NCBI GenBank assembly: GCA_014621425.1
Contig: JAANBB010000001.1
Location: forward strand, 1 to 64,000
DNA from: Cylindrodendrum hubeiense
Lineage: Eukaryota > Ascomycota > Sordariomycetes > Hypocreales > Nectriaceae
Reading direction: 5' to 3'
Length of the DNA stretch: 64,000 nucleotides
This document shows, piece by piece, positions 10,354 to 20,785 of the stretch. The translations under genes were made by a program, and so were the position numbers. The notes below the pieces were generated by a model that ran no database searches, was not told where the DNA came from, and was given only the letters and a program-made list of their open reading frames with translations. Numbering within the stretch: the stretch's first letter is position 1; every line of letters begins with the position of its first letter.

Positions 10354-12614
10354 CTAAATAATCTTGGCTTCTACAGCCTTGTTATCAAAGAACGATTCTG
10401 CAGCCCGCAGTCCGTTTTTATTATCTGTATAATAGACAGCAAAAGTTCCAATTCTCGCAAATGTATCAGGCTGTGAGACGTTTGTATTTTTCAGAACTAA
10501 ACCCATTCCTGGTCGACTTTGTCTTGGCTTTATATTAGGAGGTATCAACTCAAACATGATTATGTCATCACAAATACCTCCCAGCGCCGAGTCCATTAGT
10601 GCTCGGTCTTCATTTGTGTCGGGGAGCAAGAAGAGTTCATCTTGTCGTGGTGGCTGAACTGTGACACGCGCAAGTGGTGCAATGGTCTCGGGAAATGTTA
10701 CTTTCAGGTTCTGGCTACCCCGTAGGCGCTTTTGAAGACCGTTGAAAACCAAGTGTGCTGCCTTGACGCTGCCGAACATGGCGGAAGAGAGTGACAGGTC
10801 GACTAAGAAGGTTCGGACCCTGAAATTCAAACTGATCTTCCAATCAACGTTTGATACAGAGAACAGGGATCCGAAATCATTGGTTCCATCCTCAATATCT
10901 ATAGAAGCCCATGACCATGATGGAGCACGGTAGCTCGTGGAACGGCGAGCCGTCTTTGGCTTTGAAAACCACAGCAGTTGAGTGATCCACGTCGACATTT
11001 TATCTGGAACAACGAAGAGGCCAGCAACATACGTAAGACCGTCCAATGACTTGTGCCTGGCGTTGTGCATTCGATCCGCCACTGCTGAGATGGCTAGTAA
11101 CTTATCAGACTGCATGGTCAATTGACGGCCCATGTAGCGGTAGACAATGCTATTCCAGTTGCTTAATGTCAAGTCCCTATCACTGATTGTTGTCGAATCA
11201 TCTCGCATTTGGGACAGATAGAAGTCCGAACCTGGCCCTCCGCATCTCGCTTCACCGGACATGCAACGCCACCGAACCTGATTGGATGCAAAGAGCAATA
11301 GTCGACGGGAAAGCATCGACTCCTGAAATGTCCAACCACGGCTGTCTATTGGCTCTGAGCGCGGATCTGTTTCTTGGAATAATTGGATGCAGCCAGTGCC
11401 AACTTCTGTGCGAAAGGATAGCTCGAAGGGCCCTACTTTGAAGTCGGTGTCGGACCCTTTATCCATCATACCCTCAGTACACTTATTCGAGGAGGCAGCG
11501 GATATAGTCAGTGTGTTTCGTCCGTAGTAGAGTGGCATTCGTGAAATCTCAACCTCCTTGTCGTCTTTGTTGTCCTGGAAGATGCACATGGCATCAATCC
11601 AGATATTTTGCAGACCCACGGATTTTGAAATGAGAATTGCGTCTTGCAATGTTTTAGGGAGGCTGGAGGCGTCCATCCCAATCTTCAGCTGGTCATACGT
11701 TTTGGCTGTGAGCTTTTGAGGTTGGTCTGTGCCCCAACAATACGACAGACTGGCATAACCGCCAATAGATATATTGTGGCGGGCATTGTCAGATATGTGC
11801 TTTGTTTCGATCAGCTGGACACGCAGTCTGTTTGATATTGAATGAATATTGAGTAGTCTGGCGGGCAGGTCTGAAACTTGAATGATTTCAACGGATAATT
11901 CCTGGCCGATTTGGACTGGCGGCTGTCGACAGAATGGATGTTCAGAGAGGCAGCGTTCGAAGTTGGTCCGAGAAAATTGCATTGACAAAGGCGATGCCTT
12001 GTCTTTCTCGGTAGGTCTTGTGTCGACATATCTAGATGCAATGTCGACTTAACTCATGGTTAGTCACCTTCGCTACGGTTCGGAATGGCATTGTTGGGCA
12101 TACACTTGTTCGCCCACACATCTAGCTTGTCATCGTAGCGAGGCCATGATTTGATAACCTGGCCTTCTCGGTTCATGAGATATGGAACAACTGCAAAACT
12201 GCATCCAACGCGCGGCTCGAGACAGAAGATGACATCGTGGCTATCTGACACCTCGGGATTCAATGGCTCAAGTTTGTCATCTTCCTGTACGAGCATGTCA
12301 GCGAGGTACTCGAAAAAGGTGCAACCATCTACGGCCGCGTTGAGGGCGTCAGTCAGAGTATTGTGTAGTCGAATGGCTGCTGGATGAAATTGAGCTGCTA
12401 CCAGGCCACCAGTCGTTACGGGGTTTTCGGGGTCCGATACAGCCGAGGCCTGGCTCCACGCATCCTTGCAAACGTCGCCATCAATGATTATCTTCAAACA
12501 ATGGCGGCATTTATGAGGATGGCTGGTACTGAAACTCTGATTCGCAGATAATGATGCCAACTTTTGTCGCTCTTTGAAGTAATCAACAATGTAAGCCACT
12601 TCTCCGAGCCGCAT
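10354..12614 (-). CDS. HET-domain (heterokaryon incompatibility) protein, 734 aa
   Basis: Spliced as 12614-12104 and 12047-10354; the 56-bp intron (GTATGC ... GACTAACC ... TTAAG) joins FDIASRYVDTRP to the upstream exon in frame. The HET domain shows its three hallmark blocks: YASLSYCWG, then WIDAMCIFQDNKDDKEVEI with RMPLYYGRNTLTISAA, and SRGWTFQESMLSRRLL. The N-terminal exon carries the CRHC pair usual ahead of the domain. HET proteins trigger cell death after fusion of unlike hyphae and resemble TIR domains in fold (established knowledge). The C-terminal third is divergent. The gene lies just downstream of a NACHT-WD40 gene on the same strand. The upstream gap of 165 bp holds an 11-bp triple repeat and a TTAGTCA-containing motif. 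Confidence 0.92.
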
Positions 12615-12677
12615 GGTCACCTATGTCCGAGACTTGTGATGCCTAGGATGGACGGTTTGGTGTTTATTGGCGTATAT

Positions 12678-12710
12678 GGTGGCCAGACGGTGGCCAGACG
12701 GTGGCCAGAT
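12678..12710. repeat. 11-bp tandem repeat GGTGGCCAGAC x3 in the HET promoter
   Basis: Three copies of GGTGGCCAGAC (the last ends in T) lie 64-96 bp upstream of the HET start codon. Each holds the palindrome TGGCCA. The position in a very short promoter suggests protein binding, but slippage could also have made it. Confidence 0.8.
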
Positions 12711-12764
12711 CGTCGCTAGCTGCTGGCTATGCTAACGAGACCTGTAATACGGAGCAATCGGCCC

Positions 12765-12779
12765 GGCCGCGATGACTAA
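12765..12779 (-). promoter_or_regulatory. Shared 15-bp motif, copy 1 (TTAGTCATCGCGGCC)
   Basis: On the minus strand this reads TTAGTCATCGCGGCC, about 150 bp upstream of the HET start. An identical 15-mer lies upstream of the PNP gene at 19870 and a 13/15 variant upstream of the ankyrin gene at 49200. The TTAGTCA core resembles fungal bZIP (Yap1/AP-1-like) sites; function is inferred. Confidence 0.5.
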
Positions 12780-13874
12780 TTATTGCTGGGGCGCGAACTG
12801 GAACAGCGAGACGCGTCCCGAGACACAGCCAAAGGCGACAGTTGATGCCATGACCGCCGACTTCGCCTGACGATACTCCGAAGGGAGCCAGAGCATCTTC
12901 TGATTTTGATACAGGATCCAGACGCTATTTAAACTGACGTCATAACCTTGATGATGAAGTGCGCGGGGCAAAGGAGCGGATGCAGGCTGTACAGCGAGTG
13001 GCGTGGGTAAATCCAAGGGCATGCTCAGGTCAACATCGCCAGCATCTGTATGAAGCCGAACGCTGGTCTCATCGAAACGGATATCAAATATAAACCCAGG
13101 GGTGTCAAACGTCGCGTGGCAGTGGCCGGTTGTGACATGCCACAGCTTGACCGTACCATGCATTGACACTGATGCGAGAATCTCGCTATTGGGCGAGAAT
13201 TTAACCAATATAACAGTGGTAGTATGGCCTTCCAATGTCACTCGACAGCAGCCTGTCGTGGCATCATAGATTTTAACAGTCCTATCAAATGATGCTGACG
13301 CGAGACGCTTGCCATTAGGGGAGAAGACCACGGATAGAATCCGATCGCTATGACCCTCGAGCGCCGCCTGAGAGTGGCTGGCCGTTGCAACATCCCAGAT
13401 CTTAACATTTCTATCAGATGACGCTGAGGCAAGGTGCTGGCCATCAGGCGAGAAAGCCACTGACAGAATCAGACTTCCATGACCCTCGACTGTCATCTGG
13501 CAGCGGCCGGTGCTGGCGTCCCAGACTTTGATAGTCTTGTCCAACGATGCCGATGCAAGACGCTTACCATCAGGTGAGAAAACCACTGACGTTACTGAAT
13601 CGCCACGATCCTTAAGCGTCATCCAGCAATGGCTAGTGTTGGCGTCCCAGACCTTCATAGTCCTATCATATGATGCCGATATAAGACACTGGCCATTGGG
13701 TGAGAATGCCACTGACTGTACTGAATCGCGATGACCTTCGAGTGTCGTCTAGTAGTGGCTAGTACTAGCATCCCAGACCTTAATAGTCTTATCCCTTGAT
13801 GCTAATGCAAGACGCTTACCATCAGGCGAGAAGGCCACTGAATGAATATTATGACTATAGCCCTCAAGTATCAC
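12780..13874 (-). pseudogene. Distal WD40 repeats of the NACHT-WD40 gene, beyond an in-frame stop
   Basis: The frame continues from the upstream receptor through two TAG codons, at 13875-13877 and 13749-13751. Repeats 4-9 are here, each about 42 residues with the pattern GH...VFSPDGKRLASAS.D.T.KVWD. Both stops replace CAG of the repeated Cys-Gln pair before the next GH. After the last repeat comes the usual C-terminal extension (SVWILYQNQKMLWLPSEYR) ending in FQFAPQQ, so the gene was once full length. A start at an internal Met (13712) could give a separate WD40-only protein, but a relic is more likely. No indels are seen. Confidence 0.75.
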
Positions 13875-16318
13875 CTAGCAGTGACCACTCATGGTATCCC
13901 AAACTTTGACGGTATTGTCATATAACGCCGATACAAGACACTTACCATCAGGCGAGAAGGCCACTAAATTAACCAAACCACAATGGCCGTTAAACGTCAT
14001 CTGACAGTGGCCACTTATGGCATCCCAGACCTTGATAGTCTTATCCATTGATGCCGATGCAAGACGCTTCCCATCAGGCGAGAAGTCCACTGAATTAACC
14101 CAAGCACTATGGCCGTTAAATGTCATCTGACAGCGACCACTCATGGCATCCCAAATCTTGGCGGTTCTGTCATATGACGCCGATGCGAGACGCTGGCCAT
14201 CAGGGGAGAAGACCACTGAGACGGCATCCTCACCATGGCCCTCGAGCGTCACCAGACATGCATCCCAGTGCGCTGCTACAGTCGGTGCAGCTACCACCCA
14301 TGTTGGTGCTTCCTCTCGGAAAAGTGCTCCTACTATACTCCCCTTAGGGCAAAATACAAGCGCTGACGCATATGTCTGAAGGGGCGCATTCTCTATCGCC
14401 CATCTGAAAGATAAGATAAACCGGTGTGCATCTCGAACGAGTTTCAATAGATTGGACTCATCAGACGCTTCCTAATAGAGATGTCGATTAGCACATCTAT
14501 TACATTTATTGATAGAGAGACTCCGCCTACTAGCAATGTCTTGAGTTTCATGATCGCCAGCACTCCTTCCGGCATGCCTCGGAGAAGGCTGAGCGCCTCG
14601 AGCCAGTAGAGGTATTTCTTGCTAAGAAATTGGTGGAGTGTGCCGTTGTCATCAAGGCCATCGGTAGTCCTCGAAGTCTTATCCGAAATGGCATCGCTTA
14701 AGTGGTCAACCCAATAAACACACGAGTAGCGTGCCGAGGCTAGCGGGTCCGGTATAGGAAGGCAGACCTCGTCGATAAGGGTGCCAGGATGGTGTAAGTC
14801 GTATATGTCACGCCGCAATGTTTCAGACATGATCTGTATCGATTTCAAGAACATAGTATGATGTGCGGCTGCCAATCCATGCTGAAAGATTGCAGTCGAC
14901 ACTTCCTTTGTCAGGAAATCTTTGACAGACTGATGAATGAGATAGATATGGTCATCCCGGATCGTAAGAAATGAGGCACACAACTCAACCACAGACTGAA
15001 GATCACTGGATACATTCCCAGGTAAACCGGATAGCACACCTAGTTCGCACAGGCGTAGGGGGCGGTAAGCGACAGTTGCCGTCATAATAGCAAGGCGGCA
15101 GAACTCGCTATCTCGAGGCCTCAGTTGTTGAATTCGATCCATCATCTGGCGGTAGAGCGGCACAAGGCCAGCCGGCATCTGCTTGAGAACACTCAACACA
15201 TCCCAGCTCTGAACGTTCTGAAGTTCCTGTGCGACGAGAGCCACCCAGAGGAAGGTTCCATCGGCTCTGCGTCGCATCTCATCCCGAGCTTGGTCTTGAA
15301 GTAACTTGGTATTCTTCAAAGACGCGAGGTGTGCGACTTTATGGTCGATGTACGTATTGATAGCCTGAGTGACATGGTGCTCATTCAGTTCAAGTCTCAG
15401 CCTCCCCTTTGAGTCATCGAGACACAGCTGCTGCTCCATCTGGTGTTGGTTGCGACTTGACACGATCCATTTGACATGGGCAGACGTGGATGCACTTTGA
15501 GCGATAAAATGTAGGAGTTGTGGCAAATCTGTTTCGCACTCGTCTAAAGCGTCGATAACCAGGTAGCAACCCTTCGCAAGGCGATCGCCAAGCATACTAG
15601 TCAGAGCCTGGGACAAGGTATAGAATGCGTTTGTGTCCTCAAACAGTCGTCGACCTGCATTGTCATATCTGTCTTGAATATACGATATTAGGGATGGTCG
15701 CTGACATAGAAGGAGGTATATCAGGCCTCGCAACACAGCTCCGGCGTGATTAAGTCGCGAATCGGTGGCTTGGCAGAAGAAAAATGACACAGGATGGGAG
15801 TCTGTCGACGAGAGCGACAGTTTCTTGAATCGGCGCGATATCTTCATCGCAACGTCACCCAAAATACGTGCATTGCTCGCGTTGGGTATTTCCGCCTGTG
15901 GCTGCGATAGCTCGTTAATGATACCGCACAGCAACATCGTCTTGCCCTTGCCGGCATCGCCTTTGATCCAGAGCAACCGGCTGTCTCCGTCATCCCGCCA
16001 TCGCCGAAAGTCGTCGTTATCCAGAACCCATTTGTACGAGTCCTTGAGAAGACCACCCTTTGTCTGCTCGATGCGCGTCTTGTCGTCGCGGGGGTCGGTC
16101 AATCGTAGGTCGGCAAGGCAGCGGTTGGGGTTCGGCTCGCTGTAGTTGTGGATTTCGGCGTGATTTCCCACATGGACTCTACTATCGCCGTCCGCCCTGA
16201 GGACTCCCACGGAGTTTGTTGTGCCTCCGTCACGGTTTGCTGATGTCATTATGGTATTGTCGATGGTAAGGGAGGGAAGTTCGCAGCCTGATCCAGCTGG
16301 CGGTTGACAGCTAACCAT
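13875..16318 (-). CDS. NACHT-WD40 receptor (NWD family), truncated after WD40 repeat 3, 794 aa
   Basis: Exons 16318-14531 and 14471-13875, with a 59-bp intron (GTAGGC ... GCTAATC ... TTAG) that resolves an apparent frameshift. Order: residues 35-52 are an HET-s-like amyloid motif (NSVGVLRADGDSRVHVGN); then LADLRLTDPRDDKTRIEQTK; NACHT with Walker A WIKGDAGKGKTML and Walker B YLVIDALDECE; a helical NACHT-associated region; and three WD40 repeats before TAG. Such receptors control cell death by templating amyloid folding of an effector after ligand binding by the WD40 part (known for NWD2 and HET-S). With three of nine repeats left, the propeller cannot close, so the allele is probably inactive or ligand-blind. 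There is no N-terminal effector domain, as expected for a receptor with a separate partner. The partner candidate is the divergent ORF at 16573. Confidence 0.85.
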
Positions 16319-16572
16319 GGCCGCGCTAAATGGACCACTGGGATAGGTTCCTTCGTCAGCCGCACCATCCCCTCACACAGTACGGCTTATAGTGCAGCTT
16401 GTACCAATGAAGGCTCCGGTTGGGCTCCAGAAAAGCGCACATCAATTCACCTCACGCTACCCATCACGGCCGAAGTTTTCGGCACCGTGGCCAGAGCTTT
16501 GAGAGTTGCAACCCTATTTAACAACCACGTGGACTGCTTCAATAATATCTAACTGATGTGAAACTATGCTAG

Positions 16573-16899
16573 ATGGCTGACCCAGGACGAATGGTCCGAG
16601 AGCATTTTAGCGCGTAGTGTGAGTGTTGCTAACCTTGCCACCTCTTCAAAATAAGCAACGAAATAATGGTGTCCAACAGCGTCCGCGAGGTCAGCGCTTC
16701 CAAAAATGCAAACGTGCAATTTGACAACATCACGCACTTGAGGTTTCATAATCCTGACCCACAGGTCATGAAATCAACAGAGATTCTGGGAGTGGATATC
16801 CGGTTCAGCCCGGCTCATCTGAACCTGGATCGTATTAGCCTTTCGAACGATTGCATCCCAGAAATGGGAATGGTTCTCGCCAGAAAAAGTGTAGGTTAG
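16573..16899 (+). CDS. Small protein with HET-s-like amyloid motif, 94 aa (tentative)
   Basis: Proposed exons 16573-16613 and 16656-16899 with a 42-bp intron (GTAGTG ... TGCTAACC ... AATAAG); without it an ORF starts at the ATG at 16666. The stretch at 16675-16728 reads NSVREVSASKNANVQFDN. It aligns without gaps to the motif at the N-terminus of the divergent NACHT-WD40 protein: NSV, a shared Ala at position 8, then V-x-aromatic/aliphatic-(G/D)-N at the same 18-residue spacing. The rest (about 55 residues, with PDPQVMKSTEILGVDIRFSP) is unrecognised. There is no HeLo domain, so this is not a full HET-S protein. It may be a decapitated effector, a regulator or chance. The divergent layout mimics the known het-S/nwd2 pair. 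Confidence 0.4.
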
Positions 16900-17166
16900 G
16901 CACAACTATTAAGGCCTCCCGGTCCGCCTATTTTTCCAGAGACAAGCAGGGGTATTCATCGTAGAGTGATCCAACATTCTTTTGAGAATACCCTCACCGC
17001 TGCAGATACCTACAACATTCATTTTCCAGGCATTATATGCCCTCTATTGACCGGGCCGTCCAATTATCTATCTGATATTATTCCAAACGATGGTATTACA
17101 CTTTGGCCTAGACTATAGTCTTTTGCTCACCTTGCTACACAGTCGGATTCGACGTCATCTGCCACC

Positions 17167-17988
17167 ATGTCCGCTCCGTCTCTAGGACCTGTCCCGGGGC
17201 ACCTCTGCACCAAGTTCACCTTTCGCGGTGATTTTAGGGCTACAAACATACTAGTTACAATTAATTATGAGCTCAGCCGTGGATGGCGTTCTTATGGTCG
17301 GGGAACCTGGGGTTATACTGTTCTTCGTACAGTCTACACACCTGAATCTGACCGCCTCTTTCCCGAAGCAATGATCGGTTTAAAACAGTGGATTTCTTAT
17401 GAAGTCGACTGTAGCCGCGTTACTGCTTTTGGAGATTCTGGCAGGAAACTCTTTCCTGAGAATCCAGAGAGAGCAAATGAGGTGGTTCGTCGCCTGCATC
17501 TTGATATTGTTGAAGATAAAGAGAATCTGGATATCGGACCACTGAGTTTTGATCGCCCGGAGAACTTTTATCAACTGGAAAAGTGTTTTCGGCGAACTAT
17601 GAATGCGATCGATGAAGAATTTGAGTCGGAGGAGACTGGTAGATTCTCTGATTGCTTGATTGTTGACGCTGAAAGTCTGGCGTCTCTTCAGTCATTGTTT
17701 CAAGACCCGCCAGTTGTGTACCACCCAGAGACCATGGAAGAAATTCGGACACTGAAGAAAGCAGGCAGAGGAGCTTGGATGTGGCTTCTGGACAGCAGAA
17801 ATACTCGGCGCCACAATTCAGGTATTGAGGTTGACGGTGTTGAGGGTCCTGCTCCCGGCTTTATGAAGATCGAGACGACGATGATTCGAGAAGCTTGGTA
17901 CAGCAGGGCATGTTCGTGGAGTATGTGCAAATACTTTCTCCCAACAAAGACAGATGACAGTGGAGATGTATACTTGACCTGTTTTTAA
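17167..17988 (+). CDS. Hypothetical protein, 273 aa
   Basis: A single-exon ORF starting MSAPSLGPVPGHL in a good context (GCCACCATG). It reads as a soluble protein with RGTWGYTVLRTVYTPESDRL, repeated Asp/Glu-rich loops, and a C-terminal WYSRACSWSMCKYF block. The WGYTVLRTVYTPESD pattern is one I associate with a fungal lineage-specific family without known function, often found beside HET and NLR genes. No catalytic motif, signal peptide or membrane segment is visible. It is convergent with the PNP gene (gap 189 bp). Confidence 0.75.
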   Translation: MSAPSLGPVPGHLCTKFTFRGDFRATNILVTINYELSRGWRSYGRGTWGYTVLRTVYTPESDRLFPEAMIGLKQWISYEVDCSRVTAFGDSGRKLFPENPERANEVVRRLHLDIVEDKENLDIGPLSFDRPENFYQLEKCFRRTMNAIDEEFESEETGRFSDCLIVDAESLASLQSLFQDPPVVYHPETMEEIRTLKKAGRGAWMWLLDSRNTRRHNSGIEVDGVEGPAPGFMKIETTMIREAWYSRACSWSMCKYFLPTKTDDSGDVYLTCF

Positions 17989-18177
17989 ATTATATGTTCT
18001 GTACCAGCGGCCCCCGAAGTCAAGAGACAATGTATTAGCGAGCTTGCAATAATATAGACTAGTACAAGATGTAGAGGCAAGATAATATGTAATCATATAT
18101 GGTTTTGGGAATCTAGTGATAACATCCAATTTCATTTCTAACCATACGCTAACTGAGTCTGCGTATGACATCCGTTC

Positions 18178-19506
18178 CTACAGCAAATTCTCATAGTCAC
18201 ACCCCTGCCGCCACCGATGGGTAGATTTCCCACAATTGACACAACGTCCCTCCTTCTTCCTGTTTGCACGACATTTCCAGACAGTCCCCTCAGACGCAGG
18301 GCAGCGTGGTAATATATGACGAGGGTTATCGCATCGGTAGCAAAATATATGTGGTCTCTCGTGCAGTGGCGGGTATGCACGGCTTGTCACAGCGTCGACA
18401 CGGTGTGCCAGTTGTTCCGGACGATCCTCCTCGTCGGCCAGCAGGGATTTGGTGTGATACTCTACCAGTGCCCGTGCCACAGAAGCTGCTGTTGCGGCTG
18501 CGAATGGTTGCCAGACCTTGTCTTTGTGGCTGTCCGCGTAGTCACAGACACCCTTGACAATGATGCACGGAGCCTGCCCCCACACGCCAACGCCTTCCAT
18601 TTCGAAGGCCATGACGCCGAACTTTTTCGCGATCTCGTCACGATGCTCTGCAGACTTCATCACCTGGTCGCCAGACGCGAACGGACCGAAAAACACGCGA
18701 GGCGCCTGAGCATCCTGAGTGAACCCGTGCTCCTCCAACTTGCGCTTTCCCTCAAGGCGGTCTCGCCCCACAGTATAGTTGTCACTGCATCCAAGTTCTT
18801 CACAAGATAACTCTCGAGACTTCTCACAAGTTGAGCCTGACCTGTTGCAACACTCTCCGCAGATGGGTGGCATTGAAAGCTGGTGCTTATGAGGATAACT
18901 ATGCTCATACAGCCGATCCTTCGCAGCACCCGGATACTTGACTGGCTTTCCTTTGTACAATTTGTACAATGCCTTTTTCTGCAGTTGTTTCAGGAAATCT
19001 GCCGCTTGGCCTTCGAGAATCCCACGCCAATGGTCGGCTTCGAGAGTCACAACCAAACTTCTAACACTCTCTTTCATCCCGCCAAGTCGGTCACCGAAGT
19101 CAGGACTTGTCTCGAAGCCATCGGAATACTGTTTGCCTAGATCATACTCAACGATAGAGTTGCTGATAACAACATCGCCAAGCAACGGCTTCTGGTCCGT
19201 GGTACCACTTGGCACTCCACCGCAGATCCCAGCAAGTATAACCAATTTCAGCCTTGGAAAGCTTAAACTGAGACCAGCTGTCGCCGCCGATGATATGGAC
19301 TTTCCTGTACCTGATAGGCGGACCAACACAACGTTCACGTCTCCCATACGGCCAGTCTTGTATGTATTGCGGTCTCCCGCGGCCTTGCCATATCCGTCTC
19401 CATCTCCCCACCAGTCAACCAGATGAGAGACGGCATCGTACTCGACCTTCAAGGCACAAATGATAGCGACGGGGAAATTGTTTCGGGTGGAGGGACGGCG
19501 GGGCAT
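18178..19506 (-). CDS. PNP/UDP-type nucleoside phosphorylase-domain protein with C-terminal zinc knuckles, 442 aa
   Basis: A single exon. I chose the Met before PRRPSTRNNFPVAIICALKVEYDA; the frame also has an ATG at 19593. Residues ~10-370 match PNP_UDP_1 domains of fungal NLR-like proteins: AIICALKVEYDA, LVILAGICGGVPSG, LGDVVISNSIVEYDLG, a Cys-rich insertion (CGECCN ... CEELGC), FEMEGVGVWG and IKGVCDYADSHKDKVWQPFAAATAA. These domains hydrolyse or phosphorolyse nucleosides or nucleotides, and in fungal immunity proteins act as effectors. After the domain comes an unusual tail with CYRCDNPRHILPRC (C-X2-C-X4-H-X4-C, a classical zinc knuckle) and a second CVNCGKSTHRWRQGC with one extra residue. 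No NACHT or NB-ARC part is attached. Confidence 0.85.
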   Translation of the reverse strand: MPRRPSTRNNFPVAIICALKVEYDAVSHLVDWWGDGDGYGKAAGDRNTYKTGRMGDVNVVLVRLSGTGKSISSAATAGLSLSFPRLKLVILAGICGGVPSGTTDQKPLLGDVVISNSIVEYDLGKQYSDGFETSPDFGDRLGGMKESVRSLVVTLEADHWRGILEGQAADFLKQLQKKALYKLYKGKPVKYPGAAKDRLYEHSYPHKHQLSMPPICGECCNRSGSTCEKSRELSCEELGCSDNYTVGRDRLEGKRKLEEHGFTQDAQAPRVFFGPFASGDQVMKSAEHRDEIAKKFGVMAFEMEGVGVWGQAPCIIVKGVCDYADSHKDKVWQPFAAATAASVARALVEYHTKSLLADEEDRPEQLAHRVDAVTSRAYPPLHERPHIFCYRCDNPRHILPRCPASEGTVWKCRANRKKEGRCVNCGKSTHRWRQGCDYENLL

Positions 19507-19593
19507 CGAGGTGGATTCGGGGGTTCGTATGGATCGTCGTTTTCGCTGCGCTGTGTCTCGGGGGATCGACGTAGGAGAGCAGTGCCGGAGCAA

Positions 19594-20785
19594 AAGATGA
19601 GAAGGAAGGTAGACGTGAGCAATTTCATATACGCGACCGGACGCGACTTTGCCTGTGGCGGTGCAAACCGGGATGTTACTGGGGCTGAGCGTCTGGGCAA
19701 CAGCGGGAGACTCGTCCGGTCCTCCGGAACAGTTCCGGGGATTACTCGCTCCTCTGCCTCAGGCAGTGCCACATGATTCCTCAGGCTTCGTTACGTAGTT
19801 ATGTCAAAGAGCACCTATGTACCTGCCTATCACGTCTGATAAGCTCATGTCAGACGGAGGGGCCGGCCTGGCCGCGATGACTAAGGAATGAGAGAGTCGG
19901 GCATCATGACCTGGAGACCAAGATATCATCATCCCCACAAACAACATCTTGAAGGGCATAGATAATGCTACATATATCGTCAAATACAATAGCTCATTTA
20001 ATCCTCTCGTTATCGTCAATTTCTCTGTGCGTAATACACACTCAATTACTAGGTAATGCGTCTGATATAAGAATTCATCACGTGATTGTATAATCACCCC
20101 TCACAGAATGCAGCTTTCAAAGGTGCAACCCATGTGCTTATAGCTGGAGTCACTGGTAACTAGTGGGCGTGGCTGATGCTGTTACTATGGTGTTACCTGC
20201 ATGTTAATTCTTGGTCACGCCCATCCCGTGACGCAGCTAGCTAATAAGAAATCGGCAAAGTAGCTACCAGGCGCGCTTGAATCAATTACGATGACAAGTT
20301 GGCTCCTGCTGTTTTTCGTATGTCTTGTCCTCTGTTTGTCAAATGCAAGTTCTCTTGCTGTTTCAAGGACCAACCCACAGGGCCGAAGCGCAAATTGTTA
20401 GATCAAGATTGCACTGACGTTCTTCTTCGATCAAATTGTGTCCCGCTAGTTTTATGAGGTAATTCGTATGAGATCTTTGCATAAACTCGCTTCTAACTGA
20501 ACTGGTACAGGGAATCTTTTAGTCGGACGACATTTAGTGTATTTGCGATCTTGGCCCAAGAGCTGGTCTTCAGTTGACCAATGGGCGGGATGCGATGTTG
20601 GCCGACAGTTGGCCGACGGGACAAGTAGGGTCGGCTCCTCTATAAAGAGCCTGGATTCCATCCGTGCTGAGGAGTGCGAGAATGTTGGATATACGACAAA
20701 TTACGCACAGTTCGTATACGTTCATTGCACAGACCAAGCGAGGAAGTATCGCTGGATTGAATAATTAACCTTGTGCCCTATCTCC
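19594..20785. other. Intergenic region upstream of PNP and dipeptidase genes
   Basis: Holds the promoters of the PNP gene (minus) and the dipeptidase gene (plus). It contains copy 2 of the shared 15-bp motif at 19870-19884 followed by AT-rich sequence. No coding segment or RNA gene was recognised. Confidence 0.4.
19870..19884 (-). promoter_or_regulatory. Shared 15-bp motif, copy 2 (TTAGTCATCGCGGCC)
   Basis: Identical over 15 bp to the motif at 12765-12779. It lies about 360 bp upstream of the chosen PNP start, in the same orientation relative to the gene. The flanks are not alike beyond GGCC-rich sequence, so this is not simply one end of a longer repeat. Confidence 0.5.

Noticed and set aside
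14444..14531. Apparent frameshift between the NACHT part and WD40 part
   Set aside because: A 59-bp intron with GTAGGC donor, GCTAATC branch and TTAG acceptor restores the expected text in frame, so no mutation is needed here.
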